DNA of 64,000 bases from Saccharina japonica (lineage: Eukaryota; Sar; Phaeophyceae; Laminariales; Laminariaceae): assembly GCA_008828725.1 (NCBI GenBank), contig MEHQ01002284.1, forward strand, positions 113,111 through 177,110, written 5' to 3'. Below are positions 43,713 to 53,964 of the stretch, in pieces. How positions within the stretch are numbered: the first letter of the stretch is position 1; the number at the start of each line of letters is the position of its first letter. Below the pieces are notes generated by a model. The model worked only from the letters and a program-made list of their open reading frames with translations. It ran no database searches and had not been told where the DNA came from. The translations under genes and the position numbers were made by a program.

Positions 43713-45153
43713 CAGGGCTGTTCGCGGGTCAGGTCAAACCTCACGGGTCAGGTCGGGTCGGGTCGGGTCAGCTGACCCGACCCGACCCGCGAGAATTTTG
43801 AGATATCGGGTCATGACCCGACCCGACCCGCGAAAATTTGAGATGTCGGGTCATGACCCGACCCGACCCGCGAAAAAATTGAGATGTCGGGTCATGACCC
43901 GACCCGACCCGCGAGATTTTGGAAACCTCTTGACCCGACCCGACCCGACCCGTGAGATTTGCTAATCTCCTGACCCGACCCGACCTGACCCGTGAGATTT
44001 TGAACACCTCCTGACCCGACCCGACCCGACCCGCCAGATACCGATTGACCCGTGAGATACGGGTTTCATACGGGTCGGGTCGACTGGACCCGTGATGTTT
44101 CTCGCGGGTCAAAGATAAAAACTCGCGGGTCCAAACCTGTAGTCGTTGCTCGTTTGTCCGTTGGTTGGGCCTTGGTCCCTCATAATATTCCTAGAGTGTC
44201 GTGCTTGTTTGTGTTTTTTTGCTTCAGTTTTATAATTTGTGATGCGTGCTCCCGAAGATCTTCGCGAATAGAGAGAGAGGTAGACCCACATCCCGCACAT
44301 TGCCGTGCCTACCACGCCTTCTTCTCGGTTCGACCTGATAGCTCTGACCCAAGATTGCTTCTGCTTCCGCCCCGGAAAGCGGGAAGATTATGCCGTCTCC
44401 GGCGAGGGCAAGCGTACTAATTTATCCATGTGTTTGTGACATGGTCTGCCTTGTTGTTACTGCTGCTTTGCTGCTGCTGCTGCCACTTTTTATCTTCTTG
44501 TACCCTGCATTGATTTGTGGCCTGTCTGTAGTGGATTTGGAGGATGTGTGAGCATGATGAGATAGTGCTGTGTGGTGGCATCCGACCAGGAGTTAGCCAA
44601 ACGTTTGCTTGGTATGTAGTACTGTACAAGGTATACAATATGATCGTTCTTCACGCTATGATATGCACTCGGGGTATCGACACGACGGGCAGGAAGCGGA
44701 AATATAGAAAAGATACGGTCCTGCGGACCGGATCCGCGGGTTCGACCCACGGGTCCGACCCGCGGGTCAACGGAAAACAACTCGCGGATCATTCTGGCCC
44801 GACCCGCGAGTGACCCGTTTCTCGCGGGTCATGACCCGACCCGCCCCGCGAAAATTTTTAGATGTCGGGTCATGACCCGACCCGACCCGCGAAAAATTGA
44901 AATGTCGGGTCATGACCCGACCCGACCCGCGACTTTTTTAGATGTCGGGTCATGACCCGACCCGACCCGCGAGATTTTGGAAACCTCTTGACCCGACCCG
45001 ACTCGACCCGTGAGATTTGCAAACTTCTTGACCCGACCCGACCCGACCCGTGAGATTTTGAACACTTGCTGACCCGACCCGACCCGACCCGCGACATTTT
45101 GAACACCTCCTGACCCGACCCGCGGGTCGGGTCATGACCCGCGAACAGCCCTG
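43713..45153. mobile_element. hAT-like non-autonomous element, 1441 bp, 8-bp target duplication
   Basis: The element starts CAGGGCTGTTCGCGGGTCA at 43713 and ends TGACCCGCGAACAGCCCTG at 45153. The flanking octamer GTTTTTTA is identical on both sides (43705-43712 and 45154-45161). CAGGG-type termini with an 8-bp duplication indicate the hAT superfamily. Inside are two direct copies of a GACCC-rich array (about 43785-44040 and 44810-45120), built of roughly 40-50 base units such as GACCCGCGAAAATTTGAGAT followed by GTCGGGTCAT, separated by about 700 bases of other sequence. A 36-bp perfect palindrome centred on AGCT lies at about 43754-43789. No transposase frame was found, so it depended on an autonomous partner. 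Confidence 0.87.
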
Positions 45154-47004
45154 GTTTTTTATTGGGTTCAATGTCTTCATATTTCGATCTACTTCGACCA
45201 CTACTGTACAGCCCCCCAAAGTCGGGGTGTGTACACCTATATGGGCCATGTCGAAATAAAAAGATCTGGGTGAAATATTTGTTTGCTTGAAAGATGTTTT
45301 TTTGGCCGTGATGCACCGTCTTTTTCAATGTTAACAACGGAATATCGCCCTTCGAAGGCGCTTATGTATATAGCAGTCATAAACACTCTCTAGAGGGAAG
45401 CTTCAGGACCCTGCCTACACACCCAGTGGGGAAACTCTCCCTAGCGCTGACATTCTAGCAACAACACCACCATAGCGAAGGCTCTCGACGAAAAGGACCG
45501 AGGGCAAGCTGAAAACATGACAAGTTTACAGTCATTCCTGGTTCGAATCTTCCCCCGATTCTTGTACGATATTGTACGTTTGGACCACGTTGTGAAGCCT
45601 CACTGAGTGCGCCCTGCCTGTATCTAGATGCGCACCCTGTCAGGTCCCGTATCACAAAGAGAATGCAGGAAACGTCCGTTTTGGAAACCTACAGTTGACC
45701 CCTCAATCAGAGTAATTTCGTGCGATGATAAAAACTTGTTCATTTTTAGAGTCCAGACCAGCTCGAGCGCACGAAATCAGTTGCAATCCCACGTATTGTT
45801 TGTTTGTGTTCTTGTTCTTTTTTTTGTTTTGTTTTTTAGTTGTTCCCTACTTAACCCTACCTTTGGTGAGAAAGCGAGGACGGCCAGTCTGAAGAGAATC
45901 TCAAGCCGACTGTAGATGAAACGCCACGCTGATATGCCCGCTATCTGCTAAGGCACGGACCAGCTGAAGGTTCAAACCTAGCCTATATAGTATATAAACA
46001 TTAGAGTGGCCTGGAAACCCGGGGATGGGGAGAGTGGGTACGATTATCCTTGGAAGTATGCCTTCATTCCTATTTCCTAGAAAGGCAGGTATCATGGGTG
46101 TGGCACGCACACACAGACGATCGCACCGACCATGGCCGTCACAAAGAGAAAAGCTTGGTGTGCGATTGATGTTGTACTGTGGTTTCTGCGATGTTGAGAG
46201 CTGGTGGGGCGTTGGTGCAGTGCCTGTTACACTGGGAAATCGTCTACGTAGTGCGCGGGTGGGTGCTCCCGAGTAGTTTAAGTACTGTGCAGAGAAACGG
46301 GGCATCGTTTGATTTGTTGTTGTTTCGGCCGTACAAGTACCGAGGACAACCCATGACGCGTGTGGTACGATTGGGGCAGCAATACCGTTGTTTGCCAAAA
46401 TATTGCGGACTGAGGTGAGGTTTCTCAAATGAAGAAGTGCCGTACGTATCGTTTGATTGTTTGCAATGTTTTTTCTGTATCCATCTCGTAGGCCACGGAA
46501 GTGCTCATGGGGTTATGTTTCCCACCAAAAGGTCGGTTTTCGCGAGATATGCACAGGTCCTCGAGTGGGGATCCTCGGAAAATATGAGGTACACCGCCAT
46601 CGTGGCATGCATCTCATTCACATTTCCCCTCATATTTTTGGACCAAACCCTTTCGTTTGGTGGATGTCTTGAGGAAACGCATGGGCAACATTAACAATTT
46701 TGCTGCGGAGTTGTCGGTTTTCGAAGGATCGGAGTGTGTCCCCAACCCTTTTGGCTGGAACCGTGTACACCGGCTTCGATGACTGTATACTCATGCGCAA
46801 AGAGCGGGTTAGGGTCAGCAGTGGCGGGGCTGCGCTTACCATGCTGCACTTTGGCGAGAACAACCTTAAACAGCTGCAACACTATATTGCGACGTATCGA
46901 CAACATTAACAACCGTTGTACTCGATGCCAACGCCGGTTCCACGAACGACGACAGGTGTGCCTGCGCCAAGACAACCGCTTGCAGCCTTCCCCTCGTAGT
47001 CTGC
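45154..47004. other. Intergenic with a decayed MITE and one coding-like frame
   Basis: 46430-46612 resembles a decayed MITE copy (ATTTTTCTGTATCCA, GCTCATGGG, CCAAAA, GTACACCGCCATCGTGGCATGCATC). A plus-strand frame ending with TAA at 46907-46909 has coding-like composition over its last 55 codons but no ATG; it could be a terminal exon. The rest shows nothing recognisable. Confidence 0.35.
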
Positions 47005-47110
47005 CGGAGGCGTTTCGTTGGAGGCGTTTTCCTACGGACGTTTCGCGGAAGGCTTTCGCTGGAGGCGTTTCTCTGGACGTGTTCCTCTGGAGACGTTTCG
47101 CTGCAAACGA
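47005..47110 (+). repeat. Degenerate CGTTTCGCTGGAGG direct repeats upstream of the EsV-1-7 gene
   Basis: About six to eight imperfect units of CGTTTCG.TGGAGGCGTTT in tandem, ending about 95 bases before the start codon at 47205. They probably lie in the promoter or 5' untranslated region. A regulatory role is possible but not shown. Confidence 0.7.
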
Positions 47111-47204
47111 TTCGCTTTTTTTTCCGTTTCGCTTACACTACGCGAATCGCATATGGTTGGGATTTAGCCGGAGGCCTTTCGATGCACTGTAGCTGGTGGT
47201 GACG

Positions 47205-48833
47205 ATGTCGCGCCTCTGCCAGAAAAACTGCCGAAATCGAGCGAACTACAACTTTGTGGGGAGTCAGTTTCCTGTGTACTGCAAGACGCATGCTGAGGAC
47301 GGTATGGTGACCCTTAACGATGAGCGGTGCGATTATGACTCCTGCGCGACGCGACCGAGCTTCGACGTCGAGGGGTGCTCACCGCCGGCATACTGTGATA
47401 AACACGCTGGGAAAGGTATGGCGGACATCTACAGTCAGCGTTGCTCGCGTGAATTGTGTACGGCGATGCCGAGGTATAATCATAGGGGAAGGAAGCCGGC
47501 AGTGTACTGCAAGACGCATGCCAAGCACGGCATGGTGGGCGTTGGCCGTAAGCCTTGCTCACGTAAATCATGTTCGATGACTGCCAGGTTTGCATTCGAG
47601 GGTACCAAGCCGGCGGCGTACTGCAAGCGGCATGCTCAAGATGGCATGGTAGACATCTACAACAAGCGCCGTTTCTATTTCCCCTGCGAAAAAATGCGGA
47701 GCTATAACTCCAAAGCAACGAAGGGGGAGGTGCACTGCGCGCAACACGCCGAGGGCGATGTGGAGTGCGAATCAAGCGGCTGGTGCTTATATGAGTCTTG
47801 TATGAAGAGGGCGATGTTCAATTTCAAGGGAAGCAAAATGCCGGCGTACTGCACGTCACACAAGGAGGATAACATGGTGAGCATCCGCACGACGCGCTGT
47901 TTTCATGTCTCCTGCACGAAAAAAGCGAACTTCAACGTCAAGGGAAGGACGCCGGCAGCGTACTGCAAGAAACATGCCGAGGACGGCATGGTGGATGTCT
48001 CCCGTCCGCTTTGCTCGTATGAATGCTGCATGAAGGAGCCAAGCTTCAACTATGAGGGCAGCAAACGCGCGGCGTACTGCGAAATTCACGCGAAGGACGG
48101 CATGGTGGACGTCTACAGCGATCGATGTTTACACCATTGCTGTACGACGAAAGCGAGGTTCAATTTCGAGGGATGTTTTGCGGCGTATTGCGAGCAGCAC
48201 GCTGAGGGTGGCATGGTGGACATCCACGACCCGCACTGTTTAGATTACACTTGCACCAGATCACGGACCTACAACTTCGCCGGGGAACCGACGGCGGCGT
48301 ACTGCGACCGACATGCTAAACCCGGCATGATGAATATCTGGAGCTATCGGTGCTTACACGACTCCTGCACGAAGCAGCCGCGCTCCGACCTCGAAGGCTG
48401 GATGCAGCAGGAGTACTGCAAGCTACATGCCGAACAGAGAAAAATTGGGCGTTCAGGGAAAAGCTCGGGCGCGGGAGTTGGGGCTGCTCTGGGTGTAACA
48501 ACTGGTGGTGTGCCCACGGCATGCATCCAGGTAAAGACGGAAATCTTGGGCAGTCTGGCGGCGAGCGCGAGCGTCGGAGCGCTGTGTGAGGGTGCAAATT
48601 TCTTGGAACCATCTGGGCGGGGAAGCGATGTGAACCAGCTTACCGGCTGTCTCGATCGTGCCCCCGTCGAAGACGGACTCGTCGGAAAAGCTGAGGAGAT
48701 AACGGGGGAGTGTCGCATCTCGTCTTCCCTTGTCTCAAGGGCGCACCTTGACGACAGCGGCCGCGACGAAGGTGGAACGGCCGCCAAGCGAACTCGTCAC
48801 CGGCTGTACCGTAGACCTTTGCCTCCCCCGTAG
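47205..48833 (+). CDS. EsV-1-7 domain protein with eleven Cys/His repeats
   Basis: The product is 542 residues from the ATG at 47205 (context GTGACGATGTCG); the frame opens three codons earlier only with GTG. Residues about 5-410 are eleven repeats of 36-40 residues matching the EsV-1-7 motif C-X4-C-X16-C-X2-H-X12 with a conserved AYCKKHAEDGMVDV segment. Repeat 1 has X3 in the first spacing, repeat 5 has lost its first Cys (RFYFPC) and repeat 9 is one residue short between its second and third Cys. The pattern suggests serial metal-binding modules, probably zinc. The tail (about 410-542) is Gly/Ser/Ala-rich and ends with a basic AAKRTRHRLYRR cluster that could be a nuclear localisation signal. 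The family includes Ectocarpus IMMEDIATE UPRIGHT, a developmental regulator, and viral protein EsV-1-7; molecular function is not established. There is no intron. Gene identity within the large family cannot be assigned. Confidence 0.92.
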   Translation: MSRLCQKNCRNRANYNFVGSQFPVYCKTHAEDGMVTLNDERCDYDSCATRPSFDVEGCSPPAYCDKHAGKGMADIYSQRCSRELCTAMPRYNHRGRKPAVYCKTHAKHGMVGVGRKPCSRKSCSMTARFAFEGTKPAAYCKRHAQDGMVDIYNKRRFYFPCEKMRSYNSKATKGEVHCAQHAEGDVECESSGWCLYESCMKRAMFNFKGSKMPAYCTSHKEDNMVSIRTTRCFHVSCTKKANFNVKGRTPAAYCKKHAEDGMVDVSRPLCSYECCMKEPSFNYEGSKRAAYCEIHAKDGMVDVYSDRCLHHCCTTKARFNFEGCFAAYCEQHAEGGMVDIHDPHCLDYTCTRSRTYNFAGEPTAAYCDRHAKPGMMNIWSYRCLHDSCTKQPRSDLEGWMQQEYCKLHAEQRKIGRSGKSSGAGVGAALGVTTGGVPTACIQVKTEILGSLAASASVGALCEGANFLEPSGRGSDVNQLTGCLDRAPVEDGLVGKAEEITGECRISSSLVSRAHLDDSGRDEGGTAAKRTRHRLYRRPLPPP

Positions 48834-49300
48834 GGGATTAGCTTCCAAGTTTAGAACTCCTCGACGGGCTGAGATGGAGCTCTGTAAATTCCGAGGGTGT
48901 ACACCATGGGCCCTGGTTCGGTGTTCACCATTGACAGAGGCTGTCCAGACTTGGTCCTTGGATCCAGGCTAGGGCTATAGTTGCGGGACGTAGCTGCTGC
49001 TAGGAATCCGCGCAGCGGCACTTTTACCGATTGTCGAGGTGTTTTCGTTGGCACGTGCGAAGAAAATGAGCGGTAAGAAACGCAGGATAAGATTTACAGG
49101 ACCATTCGAAATTCTGGAGTCGTCATGCCGAAGTTAAGTGTACAGCGCACCCATTCTCAAAACTGAAATCCGGTCTGAATATCAGCTTTCATGTGTTTCA
49201 TGTTAGGCGCCCTGCACCTGTATCGTTTCCCGAAGGGTTACGGGCCGTGAAGTCAACCAGATCGCAGGATCGTAAGTGGCGGTGATAGGGCGTGGCGAGG
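48834..49300. other. Intergenic, nothing recognised
   Basis: 3' flank of the EsV-1-7 gene. No further gene, repeat or clear polyadenylation signal was identified. Confidence 0.3.
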
Positions 49301-49638
49301 CGTGTGCTACGATAGAGGTAGCAATTTGTTTTTCAACGAAAACATTTTCTGAATGACGGGGGGGGCTCCTTAACCCATTCAGAACTGAAAACGATGTCCC
49401 ACACTAATTCCAAGTAGTTTGACCCCAAATTCGTGGGAGTTAACCTAATATCGTCGAAACAACATATCTTGGTTTTGCACGATTGGGCTTTTGGGTGCCT
49501 GGGCCATGGGAGTGTTTTTCGTCGGGGGTTTCGCCTTCACATTTCTCTAAACCTGTTTTGTATTACCATTAGTGTAAAGCGCCCCTCCTGCAAGAAGCCT
49601 CAGGAAAAACGTGGTAACCTCTACCGTAGCACGTGTCG
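49301..49638 (+). mobile_element. Hairpin-ended MITE copy carrying a nested short repeat
   Basis: Starts CGTGTGCTACGATAGAGG and ends ACCTCTACCGTAGCACGTGTC. Between TTTCTGAATGACGGGGGGGG..CTCC and CTAATATCGTCG a member of the short TTAA repeat family (49371-49440) is inserted; the hexamer TTAACC appears on both sides of the insert. Confidence 0.82.
49371..49440 (+). repeat. Short TTAA-family repeat inserted in the MITE
   Basis: CATTCAGAACTGAAAACGAT...CCAAGTAGTTTGACCCC...CGTGGGAG, bordered by TTAACC on each side. Other MITE copies read CTCCTTAACCCGAAAT continuously here, so they serve as empty sites and show that this repeat is mobile or was mobilised. Confidence 0.75.
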
Positions 49639-51021
49639 TGCCAGCAGCAGTAGGTTTTTTGGGGGGGGGGGGGGGGTTCCATGGCTACTGGGTAGCGTGA
49701 GGGTATTACCTACCGAGCTTTAGGGGTAAAAGATCGATCGATTATCATCTGGCTCTGGGAATTATGAAATGCTAATTATCGCCTACTCTTGATTCTGCGT
49801 GAAAGTGAGATAACACCAAGGACGCTTGATTAGACAACCCTGCGAGGAGATACTCTGTGTCTCACCTGGGCCAGTCTTATAACAGTAGCCCCGTTGGCGA
49901 AGTTGGTGTACCAAGGCAACGGCAAGGCGTACGTGGAGAGACGATATGGCGACTCTGCCGCTAGCATCGGTCTCCAATTCCGGGTATCATATTTGTGTTG
50001 TTGCTGTACCAGGCTCGGGAAGCCCTCTGCGCTACTACCGTTTTTGGTTTATACAATTCTCGTCAGGACCCCCAACACCGGATATCGCAATTTTGCCGTT
50101 TGTGTCGAGGTGGGACACCCCCTTCTGACACCGGATATCTCATTCCCGTCGGTTTTATCGGGTTCTCTGATACCAGGAAATCTCCTGGAATCTTCCGACA
50201 TTGGGTATCGGATCGGATTGTCCTCAATCGGTTCGAGCCCCGCTGTCAGGCATCGCATTTCTACCGATAGTATCGGGATGGAGAACCGCCTTCGACACCG
50301 GCTACCCATTTTTGATCGGTTGCGCCGGACTCTTACACTTTGCCGGGCCGCTCATGGGAACCATAACGCACAAGAAAATCAGCCTAAAATAATCGAAAAA
50401 CGAGAGAAAAAAAAGGCCCCAGCCTAGTCAGTGCTGAGGGGGGGTCAGTCGCGGGTTCAAACCAGGGCCTTCTACCAACTCTGCTCGTTTTCGGCTTCCC
50501 TCGGTCTCCTCGACTCCGCAAGAACCCGGCGCATGGCGATGGCGCGATCGGAGTCCCTTGACGTAAACTTCATTTTTGCAGCCGGTGGATGCAGTACGTG
50601 TTTGGCTTTGTCTCGCCATTTTGCGTTTCTGGTGCCGTCGTTCCTCTTTTCACCCCGTAGCTCCCCCCCCTTCAAAACACACGAAACACTATAGGAAACC
50701 TGTCATTTTCGTCGCGTGAATGCCTCTTTTCGGTCGTACTATCCTATAGTTTCAGCCCACAGGGGCGGTCAGCCAAGGAATCAAACCGCGCCCTCTTAGT
50801 AAGCTTTCTGTTTGATCGATTGCGTTCAAGTTTCGTCCCCCTTGTCTCCTCGTCAGATCGGTTCAATCTCGAGGGGCGCAGAAGGGGGGGGTCGAGCCAC
50901 GGCTTCCTTGTAGCAACAACAGTTGATATTTGATCGCCTTCGGTTTTGGATCCACTCGATTCCCCCGCGTCCTGGCGTGACGATGGCGCGATCGAGGACT
51001 CGCCTAAATTAACCGCCTTGG
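49639..51021. other. Degenerate low-copy repeats, no gene supported
   Basis: A 177-codon frame at 49894-50427 runs through an imperfect tandem repeat (about 50064-50330, units of 45-57 bases around GACACCGGATATC...ATCGGG) and is not called. Blocks such as GGCGATGGCGCGATCGG and CGGTCAG.CA.GG.TCAAACC recur near 50530, 50770, 50985, 51750, 51850, 52610 and 53215, marking an old, diverged repeat family. A run of about 16 G lies at 49660-49676. Confidence 0.45.
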
Positions 51022-51268
51022 ACAAATGCTACGATAGAGGCAGCACTTTTTAGCTGAAAACGTTTCTGAATTAGGGGGCTTCTTAACTTCAAATGGCCAA
51101 AACGTATTCCTTGCGTCGCAGTATGTTTCTCTTCACACTGAGCTCATGGGAATCTTCGTCGAGTAGCACTTTTAATTTCCTCCAAAAATAGTTTTTTGGG
51201 TGAGTTATGGGGCTCCACGAGTGACCACCCCCAAAATATATGGTGTACCTCTACCGTAGCGTTGCGTC
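51022..51268 (+). mobile_element. Hairpin-ended MITE copy (about 247 bp)
   Basis: Left end ATGCTACGATAGAGGCAGCA and right end GTACCTCTACCGTAGCG.TGCGTC, with internal GTTTCTGAATTAGGGGGCTTC, TTTCCTCCAAAAATAG and CTCCACGAGTGACCACC blocks of the family. Confidence 0.85.
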
Positions 51269-51319
51269 CTTGCCCCAGCTGGTGCGCAAGGGTTTGATGT
51301 TTGCTTACTTGCCACGTAG

Positions 51320-51592
51320 GATGCATGCTACGGTAGAGACGCACCTGCATACAGGCCATTTTCTGAGGGTAGTTGGTCACTTGAAGAGCGCTCTATACCT
51401 CGCCTAAAACTGATTCAAGGGGAAACAAAAACAAAAGCGTTTCGACGAAACAGCCCTACATGGCCAAATTTACGAAAGGAAAAATATTGCAGCACAAGGA
51501 TGAAAATTCAGACGGTTTCGGGCCAAGAAGCGCCGTCATTTAGAAAGCGTTTCAGCCAAAATAAAAGCGTTACCTCTATCGTAGCACACGTC
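51320..51592 (-). mobile_element. Hairpin-ended MITE copy, inverse orientation (about 273 bp)
   Basis: Left end GATGCATGCTACGGTAGAG and right end CTCTATCGTAGCACACGTC; the interior ACTTGAAGAGCGCTCTATACC and CGGGCCAAGAAGCGCCGTCA are the reverse of internal blocks of plus copies. It lies only about 50 bases from the previous copy in opposite orientation. Confidence 0.83.
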
Positions 51593-52252
51593 GTAGTTTT
51601 GTTCGTGTTGTCGTCGTTCCCCTGCAACCTCCTTCGCCGCCTCCATTGCTGCCTACACCATATACATACTCTGTAGGGGGTCGGTCGTTTTGAGTGTTTG
51701 CTGAGGCCTCGTTTGGTGTTCGTATAGTAGTTTTAGCCTAGCGGGGACGGTCAATCACGGCAGGGGCAAACCCCGGCTTCCTTCATGGATGCCTTCGGCG
51801 AGTTCAATTCCTTCAGTTCTTCCCGACCTGGCATTGGCAATGCCTGTCGCGATCGGGCGCTAGCCTATCTCAACTCGCTTGTCCAATTGGTGCTCCGGTG
51901 TGTGTTTTGGTTCTTGCTCGGGTTGTTGTTGTTGGTGTTGCCGGGGCCCTCTCTCACATTGCCACCACCTCCGTCGCTGATCATATTCTTCTCCCTCATT
52001 CGCTAAATTAATTAAGTATACCCCCCCATACCACGAACAAAGCTACCTATTATTCTCCCTCTTTCGCTAAATTAATGCATCCCCACTAGCTCAAGTTGTG
52101 AATTAATTAATTACATCTACCCCCATCCACACTATATCTCTATACCTGTGCCAAGAGGTGCTCCGTCTTTTGTTTAGCGCCAAGGCCTCGTTTGGCTTCA
52201 TTCTACAGTAGCGCGCTTGTGGTATAGGGGGGCGTTCAGTCCACAAAGGGGT
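51593..52252. other. Degenerate repeats, no gene supported
   Basis: CTCCCTC.TTCGCTAAATTAAT is repeated at about 51990-52010 and 52053-52076, and GGCCTCGTTTGG.TTC at 51706 and 52186. Otherwise nothing recognisable. Confidence 0.35.
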
Positions 52253-52510
52253 CACGCTGCGATAGAGGTAGCATTTTTCGACTGAGACGGTTTCTGAACG
52301 ATAGGCCTCGTTAACCCCAAATCTTCGGTATTTTCTGTATTGTGTCGAAATATTTTGTCATCCTACACTCAACGCCATGGCGTTGTTCATGGGCGGCAGC
52401 ACTTTGTTTCTCTCCAAAATCGTGTTTTGTTTTTGTGAGGTATAGAGCTCCTCAAGTGACCACCCTCAGAAGGCAAAAATGGCGCACCTGCATCCAGATA
52501 GCATGCATCA
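52253..52510 (+). mobile_element. Hairpin-ended MITE copy (about 258 bp)
   Basis: Starts CACGCTGCGATAGAGGTAGC and ends CGCACCTGCATCCAGATAGC, with GGTTTCTGAACGATAGGCCTC, CTCTCCAAAATCGTG and AGAGCTCCTCAAGTGACCAC inside. The right terminus is mutated. Confidence 0.78.
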
Positions 52511-53354
52511 AGGGATCGAGCCGCTGTTCCGTATGTGGCACACTTTCTCCTTGATCGATTGTGTTTTGACATTCGATGCCCTAAAACCCTCACAACCTGG
52601 CGGGTGACAATCGCGCGATCGGGCCGTCGGCCGTTAGCTCCCATGCCCAACCCCGTGCATGCAGCAGGTGTTTTGGATTCGTGTTGCTATGGTTAGTTGA
52701 TGCGTTTTGCCAGTCCTTGGTGGCATCACCGCCGCCGCCTCCGCCGCTGCTTGCGGACAACATATTACTGTTTACAGGGAGACCGGTCTGGTTTCGCGCA
52801 CCAAGGCCTCTCTCGGCCAAATCATTTGCATTGTTGGGTACAGTGGGCGGCCAGTTAAGTGGTCAAACACAGCGGTATATTATAATCGTAGCGTGTATTC
52901 TCGTTGATTGATTGGGTTTGGATGTTTTTAGATCCGCTGCGCCTAACTCCGAGCCATCTGGGTCTAGTGTTGGGCGGGCCACATCATGAGAGGGCCGGTA
53001 CTGTCTGATTTACCTTGTCCAGCAGTAAAACAGTACGTCAGCAGAACCTGTAAGGGTTCTGGTTAGGGCTAGGGTTAGGGTTAGGCCCTCAAGAAGGGTG
53101 CAAACCTCGCAGTCACCTACCGCAGCACAATATTTGCTACCCTCTTGATGCTTGATTGCGTTCGGATTTTTTCGTTATCCCCCCAACTAGCCCCGGACAT
53201 GGCCGGTGGCGAGATCGCGATCGGACGCTTGCCTGTAACCTCGCTTGCCCCAGACGCCACTCGGTGCAGGTGTGTGTTTGTTTTCTGCAAGGGTTGTTGT
53301 TGTTGGTCGTTACTGCCGTTCCTCTGTCACGCCGCCGCGATCTCCCACGTTATT
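52511..53354. other. Intergenic, short telomere-like tract
   Basis: A telomere-like TTAGGGCTAGGGTTAGGG tract occurs at about 53066-53091, three to four units. Members of the diverged GCGATCGG repeat family occur near 52610 and 53215. No gene supported. Confidence 0.4.
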
Positions 53355-53964
53355 TGACGTTTGAGTTTACTTCCATGAAAAATTCAAAGAAAGTTTGTTC
53401 ACTTTCATGGAAGTACGTTTCACTTCCACGAAAGTTTGGTTTTACTTACATGGAAGTAAAATTTGCTTCCACGAAAGACATTTTTCACATGGAAGTAAAC
53501 TATACTTCCAAGGAAGTTGTTTTACAAGCATGGAAGTGAGACATGGAAGCAAGGGCATTCATTCACCCCCTGCTCCGAGTTGATACACCGTCCCACCCGA
53601 AGGGGGCCCATCCAGATCGTGGACCAATTACAAACGGGATATTGAAAAGCGTGTAGCGCCTAGCGCGGAACCACAATAGACTTGTCTAGTGGCCAAGGCC
53701 TCTTCAAACGCTATACTTCACGGAACTATGAAAGTGTTTTGACTTCCGTGGGAGTAAAAACGGTTTACTTCCATGAGAGTTACCACACAATAGGTAAATT
53801 TACTTCCAAGAAAGATTATGTACTTTCAAAGTAAAGCTCAAACTCTAGGAAAATAAAAATAATATTTCGTGGAAGTTAATTTACTTTCATAAAAGTAAAA
53901 TTTTACTTCCATGAACGCAAAAAAAACTTGCATGGAAGTGACTTTTTACTTCCATGGAAGTAAA
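53355..53964. repeat. Two clusters of ACTTCCATGGAAGT-type palindromes
   Basis: Cluster 1 (about 53366-53551) and cluster 2 (about 53711-53964) contain some twenty copies of ACTTCCATG, CATGGAAGT or the full palindrome TTACTTCCATGGAAGTAA with variants (CACGAAAG, CAAGGAAG), spaced 10-25 bases. The intervening 160 bases lack the motif. Either strand reads the same. Confidence 0.88.

Noticed and set aside
49894-50427. 177-codon plus-strand frame
   Set aside because: Runs through a degenerate tandem repeat and lacks any domain.
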